A stretch of 64,000 nucleotides of DNA from Hippopus hippopus (GCA_946811185.2 OX328113.1:19862521-19926520); one strand, 5' to 3'. Positions 36,901 through 51,900 are shown, counted from the first letter of the stretch. Numbers and translations are program-made. Notes: a model not told the origin generated them from the sequence alone.

Positions 36901-39900
36901 GGAAATGGGAGAAAATGCAGATTACCACCGTCTTCTACTTTTCCCATCCTGTTTTCAAAGGCCATTTTCCTTGGGCCCTTTAAAACTGGGAATTGTTTAG
37001 TAATGGATATATCAAATTACTTGGTAATAAGTAAAATGACTGTACCTTGATATTCAAGTACCAATTTGTCAATCATGAATTGAAGTTTAATAAGCATGGG
37101 ACCCAGGAATGATCAAAGAAATGAAAATAAAAACAAATCATACTAACAAATCTCCAAAACTTTACCCACCTTGTTTAACAACGACCACTAAGCTTGCTGT
37201 TGAGCTTAGTTCTTCTTTATCTTTTACTGTCAGTTTAAACATGTATTTTCCCACTTTAATTTCACCGCTTGCTGTAGCTATGCTCTTATCTGCATCAGCC
37301 AATGAAAGAATTGTTGGACCTCTGAAATTGGCATTATGTAAATTACACATGAGCGATGCTGTACGAAAATGGGGTTTAATGCATCCGCCAAAAAAATCGA
37401 CCTAGGTCAGCCTGGGCACGCTGATCTGGGTTAAAACTTTTTACTCTCCGTAAATTTTCTCCATGTTCAAGGACCATTCTAACTCAAGACATAGCCGGTC
37501 ATTATTTTATGGATGAACAGTCATGTGATGACTTGCTTGGTATGTTGAATGATGGAGATGCATGAGACCTCCTTTTGCCAGAGCATAGCTACTAAACAGT
37601 GATCCTGGTATAAAATAAACTGTCCATGAAAACTTTGAAAAGAGTTCTTAACTCATTATCTTCTGCACAAATTTGCTGAAGATGACCTTGAAATCATCTC
37701 TGTAGAGTATGGTTTATGTCAGGGTGGTATTTAATGCTGCTTCCAATATTTTTCCATTTACATGTATGTCATGGCAGCCAGTACACCTAAATATGTTTTA
37801 CTAGTACTTTGCAAAAATATTTTCTCAAGAGCCACTTGCTGCTTTCCCACAAAAACAGTGTCTAAGCAATGACAGGAATGAAATCTGTCACAGTGACTAT
37901 CATCAGTCCTTGGAATAAAAATTAGCTGAGCTGGGGAATCAAACAAGTGACCCCAGGTTTCAAGCCCTGTATATTAGTGACTGAGCTACTGGCACCCAGC
38001 CTGTAGAATATATATAATCAACAGGAATCAGTAAGTTCATGACAAAATGTAATACTCATCCAAAGTATAACTGTTTGGAGAAGACAAATTTCAAATTATG
38101 GAATCTGTCTATAAAAGAGAAGAAAAGTTACCTATCAGCATTTTCTTTATTTCCCATATTGTTTCTTACCATTTCATAAGCAATTCAGTTCATCCCATAA
38201 TTGATTGATTTTTAATTTGTCATCTGTGAATGCTTTCAATATTGACTAGCCAAAAATTTCAGCATTTTTTTTTGTTATTGTCAACTGTATATCTTTACCT
38301 TAACTCTTTATCAAACAACAAAATTTTAGACTTGTCCATATTGAAAGCAATTGCAGATGACAAATTAGAGGTTGCCAGATTTGTCTTCTGATGGCATAGT
38401 AAACATTGTGGGAAAAGAATAAAATGCTGGTTATCAGTATTTTCTCCTTTTCTAACTATGTGTTCAAAGGCCTTCCTTGTCAGAGTTTTCAAAAGTCAGG
38501 GTTGCATGGTAAAGGGTTAATAGATTTGCTCCAACACTTTGAATTGACTAATCTTAACTCAAAGCAACAACAGTTTGCATTTTTATAGACAGAGGCGATT
38601 TGGCAAATAACAATTCTAACCCTTCTTGCTGCCAAAGGTAGGAAACAACCTTTTGATCATCTGTGCTGTTACTTCCATCTAATAAAATACTATCAAGGGG
38701 CAATGAAGCCTCAATGCTGCCATCTGTTACAGCTGTGGGCGGATTATTTTGTTCTGTAAATCATAAAGACATCTTAAATGGCATGGAAAAAAACAGATTA
38801 TCCATTCAAGCAGTAGAAGCATAGAGACTTGATAAACTTTCAAGAAGAGAAAAAAGTACCTAACCCCTTACCTTAAAAAGCTAGTTTCAAAGCAAAGCTA
38901 ATTGGAATTTTAGACCAGTCCAAATTGAAAGCATGAAAGTCAAATGATGGCATATGAAGGGCAGAAAACATAAAGGGTAAAAGAGAGATAATACCGGTTA
39001 CCAGAAATTTCTTCTCTGTATAAAATGTTTTCATATGCTTTGTCCCTTGAAATGTAAAGACCTGTCATTTTTGGTAAAGGGAAGGAGAACAACATTAAAA
39101 GATATAGAATTGTTGATGAATGAAAACAATAGTAGAGTTTGCAAAAGCCATCAAATGCAGGAATGTAAAATGCCATATTTGCATAACTATGAGTAGATTA
39201 GACTTACCTGGTTTAACATAGACATGGACATCAGCAGTGGACACTTGGTTGGCAGAGTCAGTGACTTTCAGAGTAAAAGTGTAGTCTCCCACTTGTAGTT
39301 CTGTTAAATGGAGTGCTTCTGTTCTTACACCCTGCGCAATCAATCAAACTCCCTCAGTAAATAAATTTGAACTCAATCAGTCAACAATTACAGGTATCGT
39401 GGGAAACAAACAATCAATAAAATGTAATTAAATCAAAAACTATTTCAATAAAAAGTAAAGTTTTCCTAAGAAGGATAATTTTTCTGTTGTTATGTTTTCC
39501 GTTTCTTTCAGGTCTGCTACAATATCTTAATGGTTTCTTTGGCATTACACCCTTCTTGGCATAAACAAATGTTTTTAATTAACCTGACAAACAAGGATTA
39601 GGACAAAAAATAACAGGAAAACTATTTTTAATTGCATTTCTAATACTTATGACTTTTCTAAATATGAAAATAACACAATTTCTGATTGACTAAACCAAAA
39701 TGGTTTTGCCAATCAGAAGTGGTGCTACTTTTCAAATTTAGACTTGGATAAAGAATGCTATTGAGAATGGTTACAGAATACAACACTTCATTGGAATGCA
39801 CTTGTTTACCTGCATGTTTGCAGTGAGTTCATCACCAGAAGATTTCGTCCATTCGTAACTTACAATCTGTTTATCATCAGTGCTGCTGTTACCGTATAAA

Positions 39901-42900
39901 GTTACTGAATTAACTGGTAAATGTATCACAATATCTGAACCAGCATTGGCTTTTGGTGGATAGTCAGTTTCTGTAACACATCAAAACAATATAATGCAAA
40001 AATAGAAACTTGAGTAGTACATAGACCATCTAGTTAATATTTCTGTACATACATGGATTAGCCCCTATTATTTCTCTACATACATGGATTAGCCCCTATC
40101 AAACAATCTCATGTTTTCACAACCCTAAAGTAGAAAGCCTTTCAAAAAAACCTTCTGGGAAAAGGAAAAAGCACTGGTAAACAGCATTTTCCTCTTTTCA
40201 CACAATACTTTCTATCCTTTCAAAAATAAAGCCATATCATCTGTACTTGCTCTTAACATGGAAGAGAGTAAAATTTGACATTTGGTAAGAGATACTAGTA
40301 ACTTTTTACTGAAGATTTCCGGGTTTTAACGATCTTGATGGAAATGGATTCTGAAAAAATTGTAATCAAATCTTAATTTTCTAAAATTCTGCTGTAACTG
40401 TACTTTTCTCAGTCCTATATTTTTTGTCCTTTACATATCATAAATTTCACAACCCTTATCTATGCTAATCATTATGTGTAATTATTGACCAGTAAATATA
40501 ACCTTTCTGTCGATAAAATTTGAGATTTTAACATGAATATTTAACTCTTTACCAGACAACTAAATTCTAGACTAATTTATAGCGACAATATTTGCAGACA
40601 ACAAATTGAGTGTGGCTTCAATGGTGGCATTTGTCTTTGCATCAAAGGTACCACTTCTGGTCACTTGTTACAATTTTCTTTGTTTGTTTGGTGTGTAAAG
40701 CTGTTTTCAAGTTTATTTCAGGTTCATACCAGTGGCCAGTGCACCTATCCATGCTTTCATCTTCACCTGCAGTTCACACAGCATTATTTTCAAGCCACTG
40801 GCTGCTTTCACATATTAACATGACAGCCATGATGTTTGGCTGTACGAGAGGAATGATTTCAGTCGCAATGAATATCATCCATTCCTGTACATAATATGGC
40901 CAAGCTAGTGAATCAAACCAGAGAGCCCTGGATTACAGGCCCTGTACATTAACCTTCTACCACACAATCCAGACTTTTAATGACCTTGAGAAGGAATAAT
41001 AGTGAAAAGATTGTGGTAACCAACATTTTCTCCTTTTCCCAAAATATTTTCTGTCCTACCAAAGACAACTTCCACAATTTATAAAAATTAATTTTATGTC
41101 TGCAGATGCTTTGAATTTGGACAAGTCTAAAATTTTGTTGTGTGGTAAAGGTTAAACAAATGAGCTTGTGTGTTACAGTTTTTACGATGGCTGGAAATAG
41201 CCTGTACAGAAAAAGAGTGGTCCATACTGAAAGCATTTAAACAAGAGGGCCATGATGGCCCTGAAGTCGCTCACCTGAGCCTTTTGACCAAACATGAGCC
41301 ATTTTAAATCTCTTTCGAGATATGACAAACATTCTAATAAACTTTCATAACTATTGGACTGAAAATTTAGCCTCTAGCTTGTACACAAGCTTTTTCTAAA
41401 CTCATCAAAGATGTCATCAAGACAAACATCTTGACCAAGTTTCATGAGTATTGAACTTAAATTGTGGCCTCCAGATTGTACCAAAGGTTTTTCTAAGATT
41501 TGACCTAGCAACCTAGTTTTTCACCCAACCTGACCCATTTTCAAACTTGCTTAAGATGTCAACAAGACAAACATTCTGACCAAGTTTCATGAGTATTGGA
41601 CTGAAAATGTGGCCTCCAAAGTGTGTACACAAGGTTTTTCAAATATTTGACCAAGTGACCTACTTTTTGTCCTAACATGACCAATTTCCGCACTCGTCCA
41701 AGATATCATCAAGAAAATCGTTCTGACCAACTTTCAAGAGTATTGGACTGAAAATGAGGCCTCTAGAGCATACACAAGTTTTTCTAAAGATTGATCCCAG
41801 TGACCCATTATCGCACTCGTCCAAGATATCATCAAGACAAAGATTCTGACTAACTTTCAAGTGTATTGGACTGAAAATGTGGCCTTAAGAGCGTACACAA
41901 GGTTTTTCTAAGATTTAACCTAGTGACTTAGTTTTTGACCCGACGTGACCCATTTTCAAACTCGTTCGAGATATCATCAAGACAAAGATTCTGACCAACT
42001 TTCAAGAGTAGTGTACAGAAAATGTGGCCTCTACAGTGTACACAAGGTTTTTCTTACATCTGACCTAGTGACCTAGTTTTTGATCCGACATGACCCATTT
42101 TTAAACTCGTTCAAGATATCATCAAGACAAAGATTCTGACCAACTTTCAAGAGTATTGGACAGAAAATGTGGCCTCTAGAGCGTACACAAGGTTTTTCTT
42201 ACATCTGACCTAGTAGTTTTTGACTTGATATTACCCACTTTCGAACTCCTCCGAGATATCATCATGGCAAACATTGTCAAACTGACCAAGTTTCATGAGT
42301 ATAGGACTGAAAATATGGCTGAAAAGAGCATACACAAGGTAAAAGTTGACAACGGACGACGCACGTTGCACGACGAACGCTGGACGCTGGACACAGCACG
42401 ATCACAAAAGCTCACCTTGAGTACTTTGTGCTCAGGTGGGCTAAAAATTACACGTGACTGACATAATGAGGTTTGTCCTTTGAAGTGTAGAAAACATTCT
42501 GTGAAAAGAAAAAAATTAAGGTTACCAACATTTTCTGCTTTTCCCTGAGTTTTTTCAAAAGCCTTCTTTTTTGAGGGTGGTTAAAACTCAGGATTGTTTT
42601 TTGAGGTTTAAAAGGGTAAGGGCTCACAAAGTTTACCTTTTATTGCAGTAACATTCGCTGTTGTTGAATTGGTAGCACCGTCAGAATCTGTAACTGTCAA
42701 TCTAAAAGACAAACAATAAAACATGACCTCATACAGACATTTTTGTTATGCCCAGCAGAAGGCCACTTTTGAAAACATTGTGGACAAAGAAGAAATTGCT
42801 CATTGTATTAGTTTTACAGGTATTCATGGATTAAACCTAAATTAACATAGATCAGTTCTAATTTACAACAAAGTTTTTAAAGCTAAATGACTCAAATTTG

Positions 42901-45900
42901 CTTCAGATAGTATTGAAATAATAATCCCAATTTTGTAAGAGACAGCTCCAATCATAATTTTGAAATGGAATCATTCAATATCATAAAGAATGAAAACATG
43001 GTGTGTAACGCATGCAAAACAGGCTAAGAGGTATAGAAATTAAGTCTGGCATTTTCTCTGCAACTTTAAACGCAATTCCTGCATTTTCCACAATATTTTC
43101 AAAAATTATCTTTTACAGATACATATCCAAAGATTCAGGACTAACCGTATTTGAAAGAATTGTTCTTTATCATCAATTTCTGCATTTGCCAGGATGTTTT
43201 TAAAAATTACCTATAGAAGAAATAAGTCAGAATAGTCACAGTATACGAAAAGGGATAAATTAAGTAACTACTTCCAAAGAAGGTCAACAATGCCCTCTAA
43301 AAGTCAAGGACTTACTTAAAAGTATAGTTTCCGGCAGCAAGGTTATCAAGGGTAAATATTGCTTTGTCGCCTGTAATAATTTGTTCCTGGAGGGGACCTT
43401 TGACCTCCTCCCACCGATACTTCACAATCTTATCATCATCTGTACTGTCTGAAATGGTAGTAGTAGTAGTGGTTTATAACTCTTTATTAGACAACATTTT
43501 TTCCCTTCTGCCATCCAAGTTAATGATAAACAGAATTCAATTTTTTTATGATCATCTCCTAAATCGCCAAGTACAGTCCATCAAATTTGCAACCATTAAT
43601 TCTAGTTTTACATTTCATTTTTCTGCCAGTATCTGGAATTTGACAGACTGCACTGTAATACACTGATAATATTCATACTTTTAACTCTTTACCTAATGAA
43701 AAAATGAAAGACTCAACCAATTTCAAAGCATTTGCAAGACAATTTAAATTTGGCTCAAAGTATGAAATTTGTTTGTAGAAGGGTAGAAAACAATGTGGAA
43801 AAAGGAGAAAATACTGATTATCAGCATTTTCTCCTTTTCCTGCAATGTTTTCAAAACCCTTCTTAAAACTCAGGATGGTTTTGTATAGAGTTAAATGGTA
43901 TGCATTAAATTTGCCTGCATTTGACTTCCAAAAGTTTGCTTTTGGCCATTACTGGGCCTTAAATGCATATTTTCCAATAGGAAAATGAAATCAGTGGTCT
44001 TATTCATCAACCATACTAATCTGAAATTCTAATCATGTCTGAGCAAATCAGATGGTTTGTATCTGAATATGAAATTAGAACAATACATGCCATCTCAAGG
44101 CTGTTCTGGTTGGCCTCCTTTACCAAATCATACAAAGAGTAGTACCCAGCTCAGACTGCACTTTCAGCACAGTTTGATCCTTATCCATCCAGTCAACAAA
44201 AAGACATCAAGTTGAGCTTATTGTTCTCTAAGGCCAAAGTCTTTACCAGATAACAAACTTCAGACTTGTCCATAATGAAAACATTTGCAGATAACAAATT
44301 AAGTGTAGCTCGAATGACTGGTTTAGGTTTGAAAGGTCAGAAAACAATATGGGAAAAGGAAAAAATGTTGGTTACCAGCATTTTATCTTTTTCTCACATT
44401 GTTTTCAGAGGTCTTCTTCAGGATTGGAAAAACATAGGTTTATTTGATAAAGGATTAATACAAGTTTATAGAGACATGTACACCGACTTGTTCAAGTGCT
44501 ACATGTATTCAATTTCTACTGTGCAACAGAAAAGAGTTGACCTGTTAACACACAAATCAGTGTTTTAACAGCAATAAGGAAGAAGGCTTTTGAAAATGTT
44601 GTGGGCAAAGGAGAAATTGCGAGTAACCAGCATTTTATCCTTTTCCAAAATGTTTTCCACCCTAGTAGAGACAGTTTCCAACATTTAAGCCACACTTATT
44701 TTGATGGTTTACCAATACTTTCAAATTGGACAAGCCGAAAAATTTGTTATCTGGGACAGGGTTACATAACTGGTTGGCACTGACAATACAAAACCAATTG
44801 ATTGGTCAACAAACCTGAGCCATCTAAAATAGCAGAGTTTGGTAACTTGACAACTAGATTGGTAGGCGTAATCTTAGCTGCTGGGGGTTTGTTCTCTCTG
44901 GCAGCTGAAATAGACCGGTAAAAATCTTTCAGATAAATTTTATTCTGTACGTAAGTATGTGATGCTCATACTCTATAAACAAGAGGAAACTTAATACACC
45001 TGTAAGGTGCTTTGACAAGGAAGAAAGACGGGCAGTACACACTATTAAGATCATCGCATGTGGGGTGCCAATGCTCAGGGCAGTTGCTTAATTTTCAGTG
45101 AAAATTCTAATTCAAAAAAGGGCATAACTGTGTCGAAAATACTTTGATAGTTATCTGCCCTTGTTGTATGGCTTTCCTTTTTGATAGTTGACATTTTGTG
45201 TAAGTTTGAAGAAAATACCTACCATAATGACAGGTATGTTATAATTGTCCATGTTTTTGCATTTGACGATGCAGCCAAAGACAGGGCTATGGCAACTATG
45301 GCAAGTTTTCTTCAAAATCAGATATCTGCATCTTTCACTTCTACAGCCACTAATTAAGTTTCAAAACAATGACAGTAAAACTCAGGATTTTGTGGTAAAC
45401 TGTTCAAAAAAAGACATCATTGACATATTTATTCTATGTACTGCATTTGTTGGAATATATCATATATACTGGAAACCTTCAATTTAAAATGATGAATGCA
45501 CATTCTGAACAAATCTTTATCAAAAATGGATGTAAAATCACCTGACCGACATAAACACAGTACCAAAACTGGCTACTCATTTATCAATATAACACACACA
45601 CCCATGGGTTATAAATTTAATTATTAACAAAACAACAATATTTTAGACAGATTCAATTTGAAAGCATTTGCAGAAAATAAATCAGTATGGCACAAATGAT
45701 GGGATTTGTAAAAGAAAGGATAAACAACAATGTGAGAAAAGAAGAAAATGCTGGTTGCCAGCACTTTCTCCTTCTCTCACAGGGTTTTTAAAAGCTTTCC
45801 TTCACAGGGTGTAGTGGAGGGTTAAAAGGAAGGCACAAGAAGGTATACACTTACGAGGTTCAACAGTTACATTAACAACTGCCTCTCCAAATTTGTTGGT

Positions 45901-48900
45901 CCCTGTTACTTTCACACGAAATGAATACAGACCAGCTATCAACTGCAAAAAAAAAATTTATATTACTATTTATTTGAGCCATGCTCTGTGAAAACGGGGC
46001 TTAATGCATTTGCGAAAAGTATCGACCCAGGCCAGCCTGCGCAGTCCACACAGGCTGACCTGGGCCGAAACATTTCGCTATTGGTCAATTTTCTGCATGT
46101 CCATGCGCCAGTCTACCTCATGATGAAGTCGATTAGGATAAAAAATGGACTATTATGGATCCAAAATTATATGATGCCTTGACTGGTATAATACACCACG
46201 GAGATGCATTAAGCCCCCTTTTCACAGAGCACGGCTCATTTACTTTCACCAATAACCCCTTGACTGCTATATAAATGATACATGTGAGTCATACTCCGCC
46301 AAAAGCAGATTTAACGTATCTGCATGACGTATTATACCAAGCAAGTCATCATAATAATTATGGAATTCCTAAAATTCATTTTGTTTAACACTGATTGTAT
46401 TGGGAGTTTAACGCCAATTTAACAGCTTAAGTCTTATCACGGCGGTAAGTGCACCTAAGCATGTGTTTCCTGGCTTTCTTACACTAGTAATGACACAACT
46501 TTCTTTCAAGTCACTGACTAGTTTTCTCAAATGTAGAGGTTAGAGGTGAAAAAATTGTCAGGAAGAATGTCTGCCTCAACCAAGTGTCAAACTCACAGCC
46601 ACCAGGTCATGAGTCAGATATGCTAACCACTGAGCTACCTTGACAGGCATTTAACAACCCACTGAATCACATGGTAGAATGGTCTTTTGACATGCAGAAA
46701 ATCTAAAGATAAACAAAATGTTTCAGCCTATGTCAGCCCGCGCTGACTGGGCAGGCTGACCTGGATCGATACTTTTTGCACAAGCATCAAACCCACTTTT
46801 CACAGAGCATGGTCAATATATTTTGAGTGAGTAGAAGGCACCAAGTCAAAGCATTGTCAAGGTTATTCCGACCACAATATCTCTTTATAATACTGGATGG
46901 TGTAGATCAGTGATATCATGCATTGCTCACTTAACCCTTTATCAAACAATGCTGTGCTTTCACGACCGTGTGGAAGATGTTTTTTTGAAAACATAGTGGG
47001 AAAATGAAAAAATGCTGGCAGTGGGCATTTTCTCCATTTTCCACCATGGTTTCTACCCTTCAACAGCAAAATATCAAACTTCTACACATATCTGACATGG
47101 CGTTTGCAAATTCTTGGGCAAGTCCAAAATCTTGTCATGTGGGAAAGGGTTATAGAATGACAGTTTTCAATAAAACTAGTATGGGACACAAAAAATCTTT
47201 CAAGTAAAGTGAGATGTCTTTTAGTTTTATTATCTTTATTTTTCACCTTTTCTCACTTTTCATTTGACCCTTTACCATACAATCTTGAAATTTAACAACC
47301 CTAAAAGAAAAAAAAAAAACTTTTGAAAACACTTTGGGAAAAGGAAAAAATGCTGGTAACAAGCATTTTTACCTTTTCCAACAAGGTTTTCTACCCTATG
47401 AAATACTAATTTCATGTATTAAATAACATTAAACTTGTCATCTGCAAATACTTTCAATTTGGACAAGTCTAAAATTTTATTGTGTGGTTAAGAGTTACAG
47501 TTTTGGTTTCGATTGCATCAATATGCATGTATCAAAAGCCCCATTACATAAGCTCCAGAGCTGTGTTTTGAACTTCAACTCTTTACCACACAATCCAGAC
47601 TTTTAACGACCCTGAGAAAGAAGCCTATAGAAAACATTGTGGGAAAAGGAGAAAATGCTGGTAACCAGCATTTTCCCTTTTTTCCCACAATATTTTCTAC
47701 CCTGTCAAAGTCAGAAATGATCATATTAACAAGATTTAATTTGTTTTTCCAAACATTTGTCGTTTGGCAAAGAGTTAAATACTGCCTGATGTCTTTTGAA
47801 TTACAAATTCTTACATTTGATAATTTCAGAGATGAAGTTGTTTTCCCTTCCATGGCCCCCGACTCTGCCCCTTCTGGATGATCTTCAAGTGTCCAGTCAT
47901 AGCTGTAAGTTTCCCCTGTAAAAATAATAATTGAGAAATACTCTCTGAAAAGGGGGCTTAATGCATCAGCAAAAAGTACTGACTTGTGTCAGCCTGATCA
48001 GTCCGCACAGGCTCACATGAGCCATATCTTTTTGCTATCTTTAAATTTTCTGCATGTCAAAGGACTACAGCGTGAGTCAGGTGGTTGTGAAATAAAATGG
48101 ATTTTATGCATCCCTTATCATGTGATGACTGGCTGGTTATAATACATTACAGAGATGCATTAACTCTTTACCAAATGACAAAATTTTAGACTGGTCCAAA
48201 TTGAAAGCATTTGCAGATGACAAAATAAAAGTGACTGAGAATTTGAAATTTGTTTTGTGAAGGGTAGAAAACATTGGGGGAAAAGGAGAAAATGCTGGTT
48301 ACCAGCATTTTCTCCTTTTCCCACAATGTTTTCAAAAAGCTTCTTTCTAAGGGTTGTTAAAAGTCGTGATTGTGTGGAAAAGAGTTAAGGCCCCTTTTGC
48401 CACATAATAGCTCATATGTAAAGCATGTTAAAACCTGAAAATCCAGCCTTTTGTTGGCCCTGAGAGTTCAAAAAAGTTTTCAGAAACATTGTTGGAAAAG
48501 AAGAAAATACTGGTTAATTTTCTACTGTTCTGACAATGATGTCCACTCTTTCAAAAAGCCATTCATATGAGCCATCTTTAGGTCACTAGTTAAACTGTTC
48601 AGTAGGTAGGTAACGTTGTGAGAAAAAGGAGGTAATGCTGTTTACCTATGACACTTTGAATGTTTGCCCTACAAATTATTTGCACTTGCAACCCTAGCAG
48701 TACAAACCCTGTGTTCTAGCAGCTGAGCCACCTGGACTGGTCCAGTCACAATACATAGTACATTGTATTGCTATTTCTACTGACCTTTTACCACATAGTC
48801 TCAAGATTTAACCCTTTATCACACAATCCCAACTTTTAACGACCCTGAGACAGAAGGCTTTTGAAAGCATTGTGGGAAAAGGAGAAAATGCTGGTAACCA

Positions 48901-51900
48901 GCATTTTCTCCTTTTCCCACAATGTTTTCTTCCCTGCTGGAAACAAATTTCAATTTTTGAGTTACGTTTATTTTGTCATCTGCAAGTGCTTTCAATTTGG
49001 ACCAGTCTAAAATTTTGTTGTTTGGTAAAGAGTTAAGTACCCTAAGAAAGAAAGCATTTGAACACATTGTTGGCAAAGAAGAAAATGCTGGTTACCAGCA
49101 TTTTCTTCTTTTCCTACATTTTTTACCCTTTCAAAAACAATTACTACCTCTGAGCCACATAAAAACTTGATACCAAGACTGAGTCCTACCTTCAGCAGCC
49201 TGTGGAAGGACATATGCACTCAATGTGACAGAATTCAATGGAAGCTGTATGACCTTGTTTTCCCCTGCTGACACTGTCAAAAGTTGTACTGCAAAAAAAG
49301 AAAAACGTTCGAACAGTTTAATCCTTTCTTAAACTCTTTACCAAACAATCCCAAATTAAAATGACCCCAAGAAAGGGGCCTTTTGAAAACACTGTTGGAA
49401 AAGCAAAGAATGCAGGTGACCAGCATTTTCTCCTTTTCCCACAACTTTTTCTGCCCTTTCAGGCACAAATCCCATCATTTTATCCACATTCGATTTGTAC
49501 TTTGGTTGTAAAAGCAAATGATCATTTGCTAAAAAATATTAACTTGAGAGAAATGTAGAAGAAAGTCTCCCTGGCAAGGAACTTCTTTGTTTTGTGTTTT
49601 ATGCCATTTTCAACAGTATTTTAGATATTCAAGGATTGTCAGTGCACCTATTCATGCCTTCCTGGCATTCACTGTTACCAGCGTAGGATCTATGTACAAC
49701 ATGCTTTCAAAGTCTTTAGCTGCCTTCCAGCATAAACAGAGGTAAACAAGATAAGTCTAACAACAGTATGCCTTGAGACAAGAATGCATCCATTTCCAGT
49801 AACTATCATCAATCAGCGAAGTGTTTGACAGAACTGGGATTAAAACTCACAGCCCATGAATTATGTACAACACCTGAACATAACCAAATTAACTTTTTAG
49901 CCCTATACCAAACAACCCGTGGTATTAACATCCTTGAGGACAAAGCCACTGAAAACAGTTTTGGAAAAAGAGAAACTAATGCTCCAACATTATTTTCAAA
50001 GACTTCTTATGACAATTCCCATCATTTTAGCGACATTTTATTTGTTTTCTGCAAATGCTTTGAGTATGTAACAAGTCTAAAAATTTGTAGTCTTACAAAG
50101 GGTTAACCAGACTTGGGTTGTGCGACAGAAGATGCCAGAGACTAACATCATGTTTACCTTTTACTGTTGTAGCGATGGAAGTCGTTGGGCCATTAGTGAC
50201 TTTATGTGTTGTGGGCTTTTCTGTTGTAGTTGTAAAAATGGAAATGTCCTTTACTTTGCCTGGGCTTTTTGTCACAGTTACTGGTGTCACTTTTTTCAGT
50301 TCTGTTGTTGTAAAAACTTCTTCTGTGGAATGTTTTGTATCTCTGACACATCTATCTGTTGAATCTCTGATAAATCCTTTCTCACACTGACAAAACCCGT
50401 ATCGTTTCTTCGATCCTTTCTGTATGTAGCAAACTTCATTTTCATTGCATTGCGAAAGTCCAAATTCACATTCCCTGGGTAAGGGCTCTGACTGTGTGTT
50501 ATCGTGATCTTGTGGCTCGACTTCATCTGTTTTCTCATTCAGCAGGGCTTTGGTCTCATCTGAAAGTTAAAACTATGGTCTATGTTTTGATTGTATGGTT
50601 TAACGCCGTTTTTAACATTATTTCAGATGTATCACGGCGGCCAGTGCACCTATCCATGCTTTCCTAGAGTTTCTTTTACCAGTATTCCCCACAATATTCT
50701 TTCCAAGCCACTGGCTGCTTTCCCACATAACCATCGCCAAAACAATGATCAGCGGTGAGAGAGAGAAATGAATCCTGTCGCAATGACTATCATCGAACCT
50801 CGGAAAGAAATTGGCTGAGGCGGAGATCAAACCAGTGACCCCCTGTTCTTGAGTCCTGTACGCTAACGACTGCACTACCGGGGCTCAGCAACAGTTACTA
50901 TGGTAGCAAAGTGTAAAATTTCAAGTATCCAAAAATTGAATACGTGAAAAAACGCTGCATTTGACAACACTGGAGAACCTTTAGAAATATTATAAATCAA
51001 GGTTTAACCCTTTACCACATAATCCCGAGTTTTAACGACCCTGGGATAGAAGCCTTTTGAAAACATTGTGGGAAAAGGAGAATATGCTGGTAACCAGCAT
51101 TTTCTCCTTTTCCCACATTGTTTTCTACCCAATCACAGCAAAAAAGCACCATTTAAGCCACACTGAAATTGTCATCTGCAAATGCTTTCAATTTGGATAA
51201 GGCTAAAATTTTGTCGTCTGATAAAGGGTTAATCCTTTACCACACAATCTAAATCTCAATAACCCTGACAAAGACAGCTTTTGAAAACATTGTGGAAAAA
51301 GGAGAAAATGCTGGCTAGCAGCATTTTCTCTTTTTTCCACACTGTTTTCTACCCTTCCCAAATCAACTTTCAATTTTTGAGCCAAATTTATTTTGATGTC
51401 TGCAAATGCTTTCGATTTGGACCAGTCTTAAATTCTGTTGTTTGCTACAGAGTTAATCTATTAATGACAAAATGTTGTGGCATTAGGAGAAATTGCTGTT
51501 GACTGCAAATAAAAAATACTTCTTTTCCAACAACCAGCTTCCACAGCTATCTGCAGAAAGGGACATACAAAGTTGCATCTGTTAGAAAGTGTAGTAGCCA
51601 CTATCAGATTCTGTAGATATATGACTTTTAATTCCCAGACAGTAAACAGCTTTCAAAACATTGTGGGAAAAGGAGTATTTGCTTGTAGAAAGCAATTGCT
51701 CCATTTCCAACAATGCTCCCAATATTGCTATCGGGTTTTTTTCCCTTTTACTATACTTTAAATATGTATCCTTTGTGTTGTTGATAACAATTTTTGATAC
51801 TTCTAAAACCAGCCTTCACAGTACACAGTTAACCCTTTACTATACAATCCGGAGTTTTAACGACCTTTAGGAAGAAGGCTTTTAAAAACATTGTGGGAAA

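Noticed and set aside
48819..49076. Many 60-100-aa ORFs over family A (e.g. VGKGENAGYQHFLLFPQCF)
   Set aside because: Translations of the hairpin, appearing on both strands and in several frames of every copy.
50296..50538. 80-aa minus ORF MRKQMKSSHK...
   Set aside because: Wrong frame of exon 2; the phase-consistent frame encodes the EGF-like domain.
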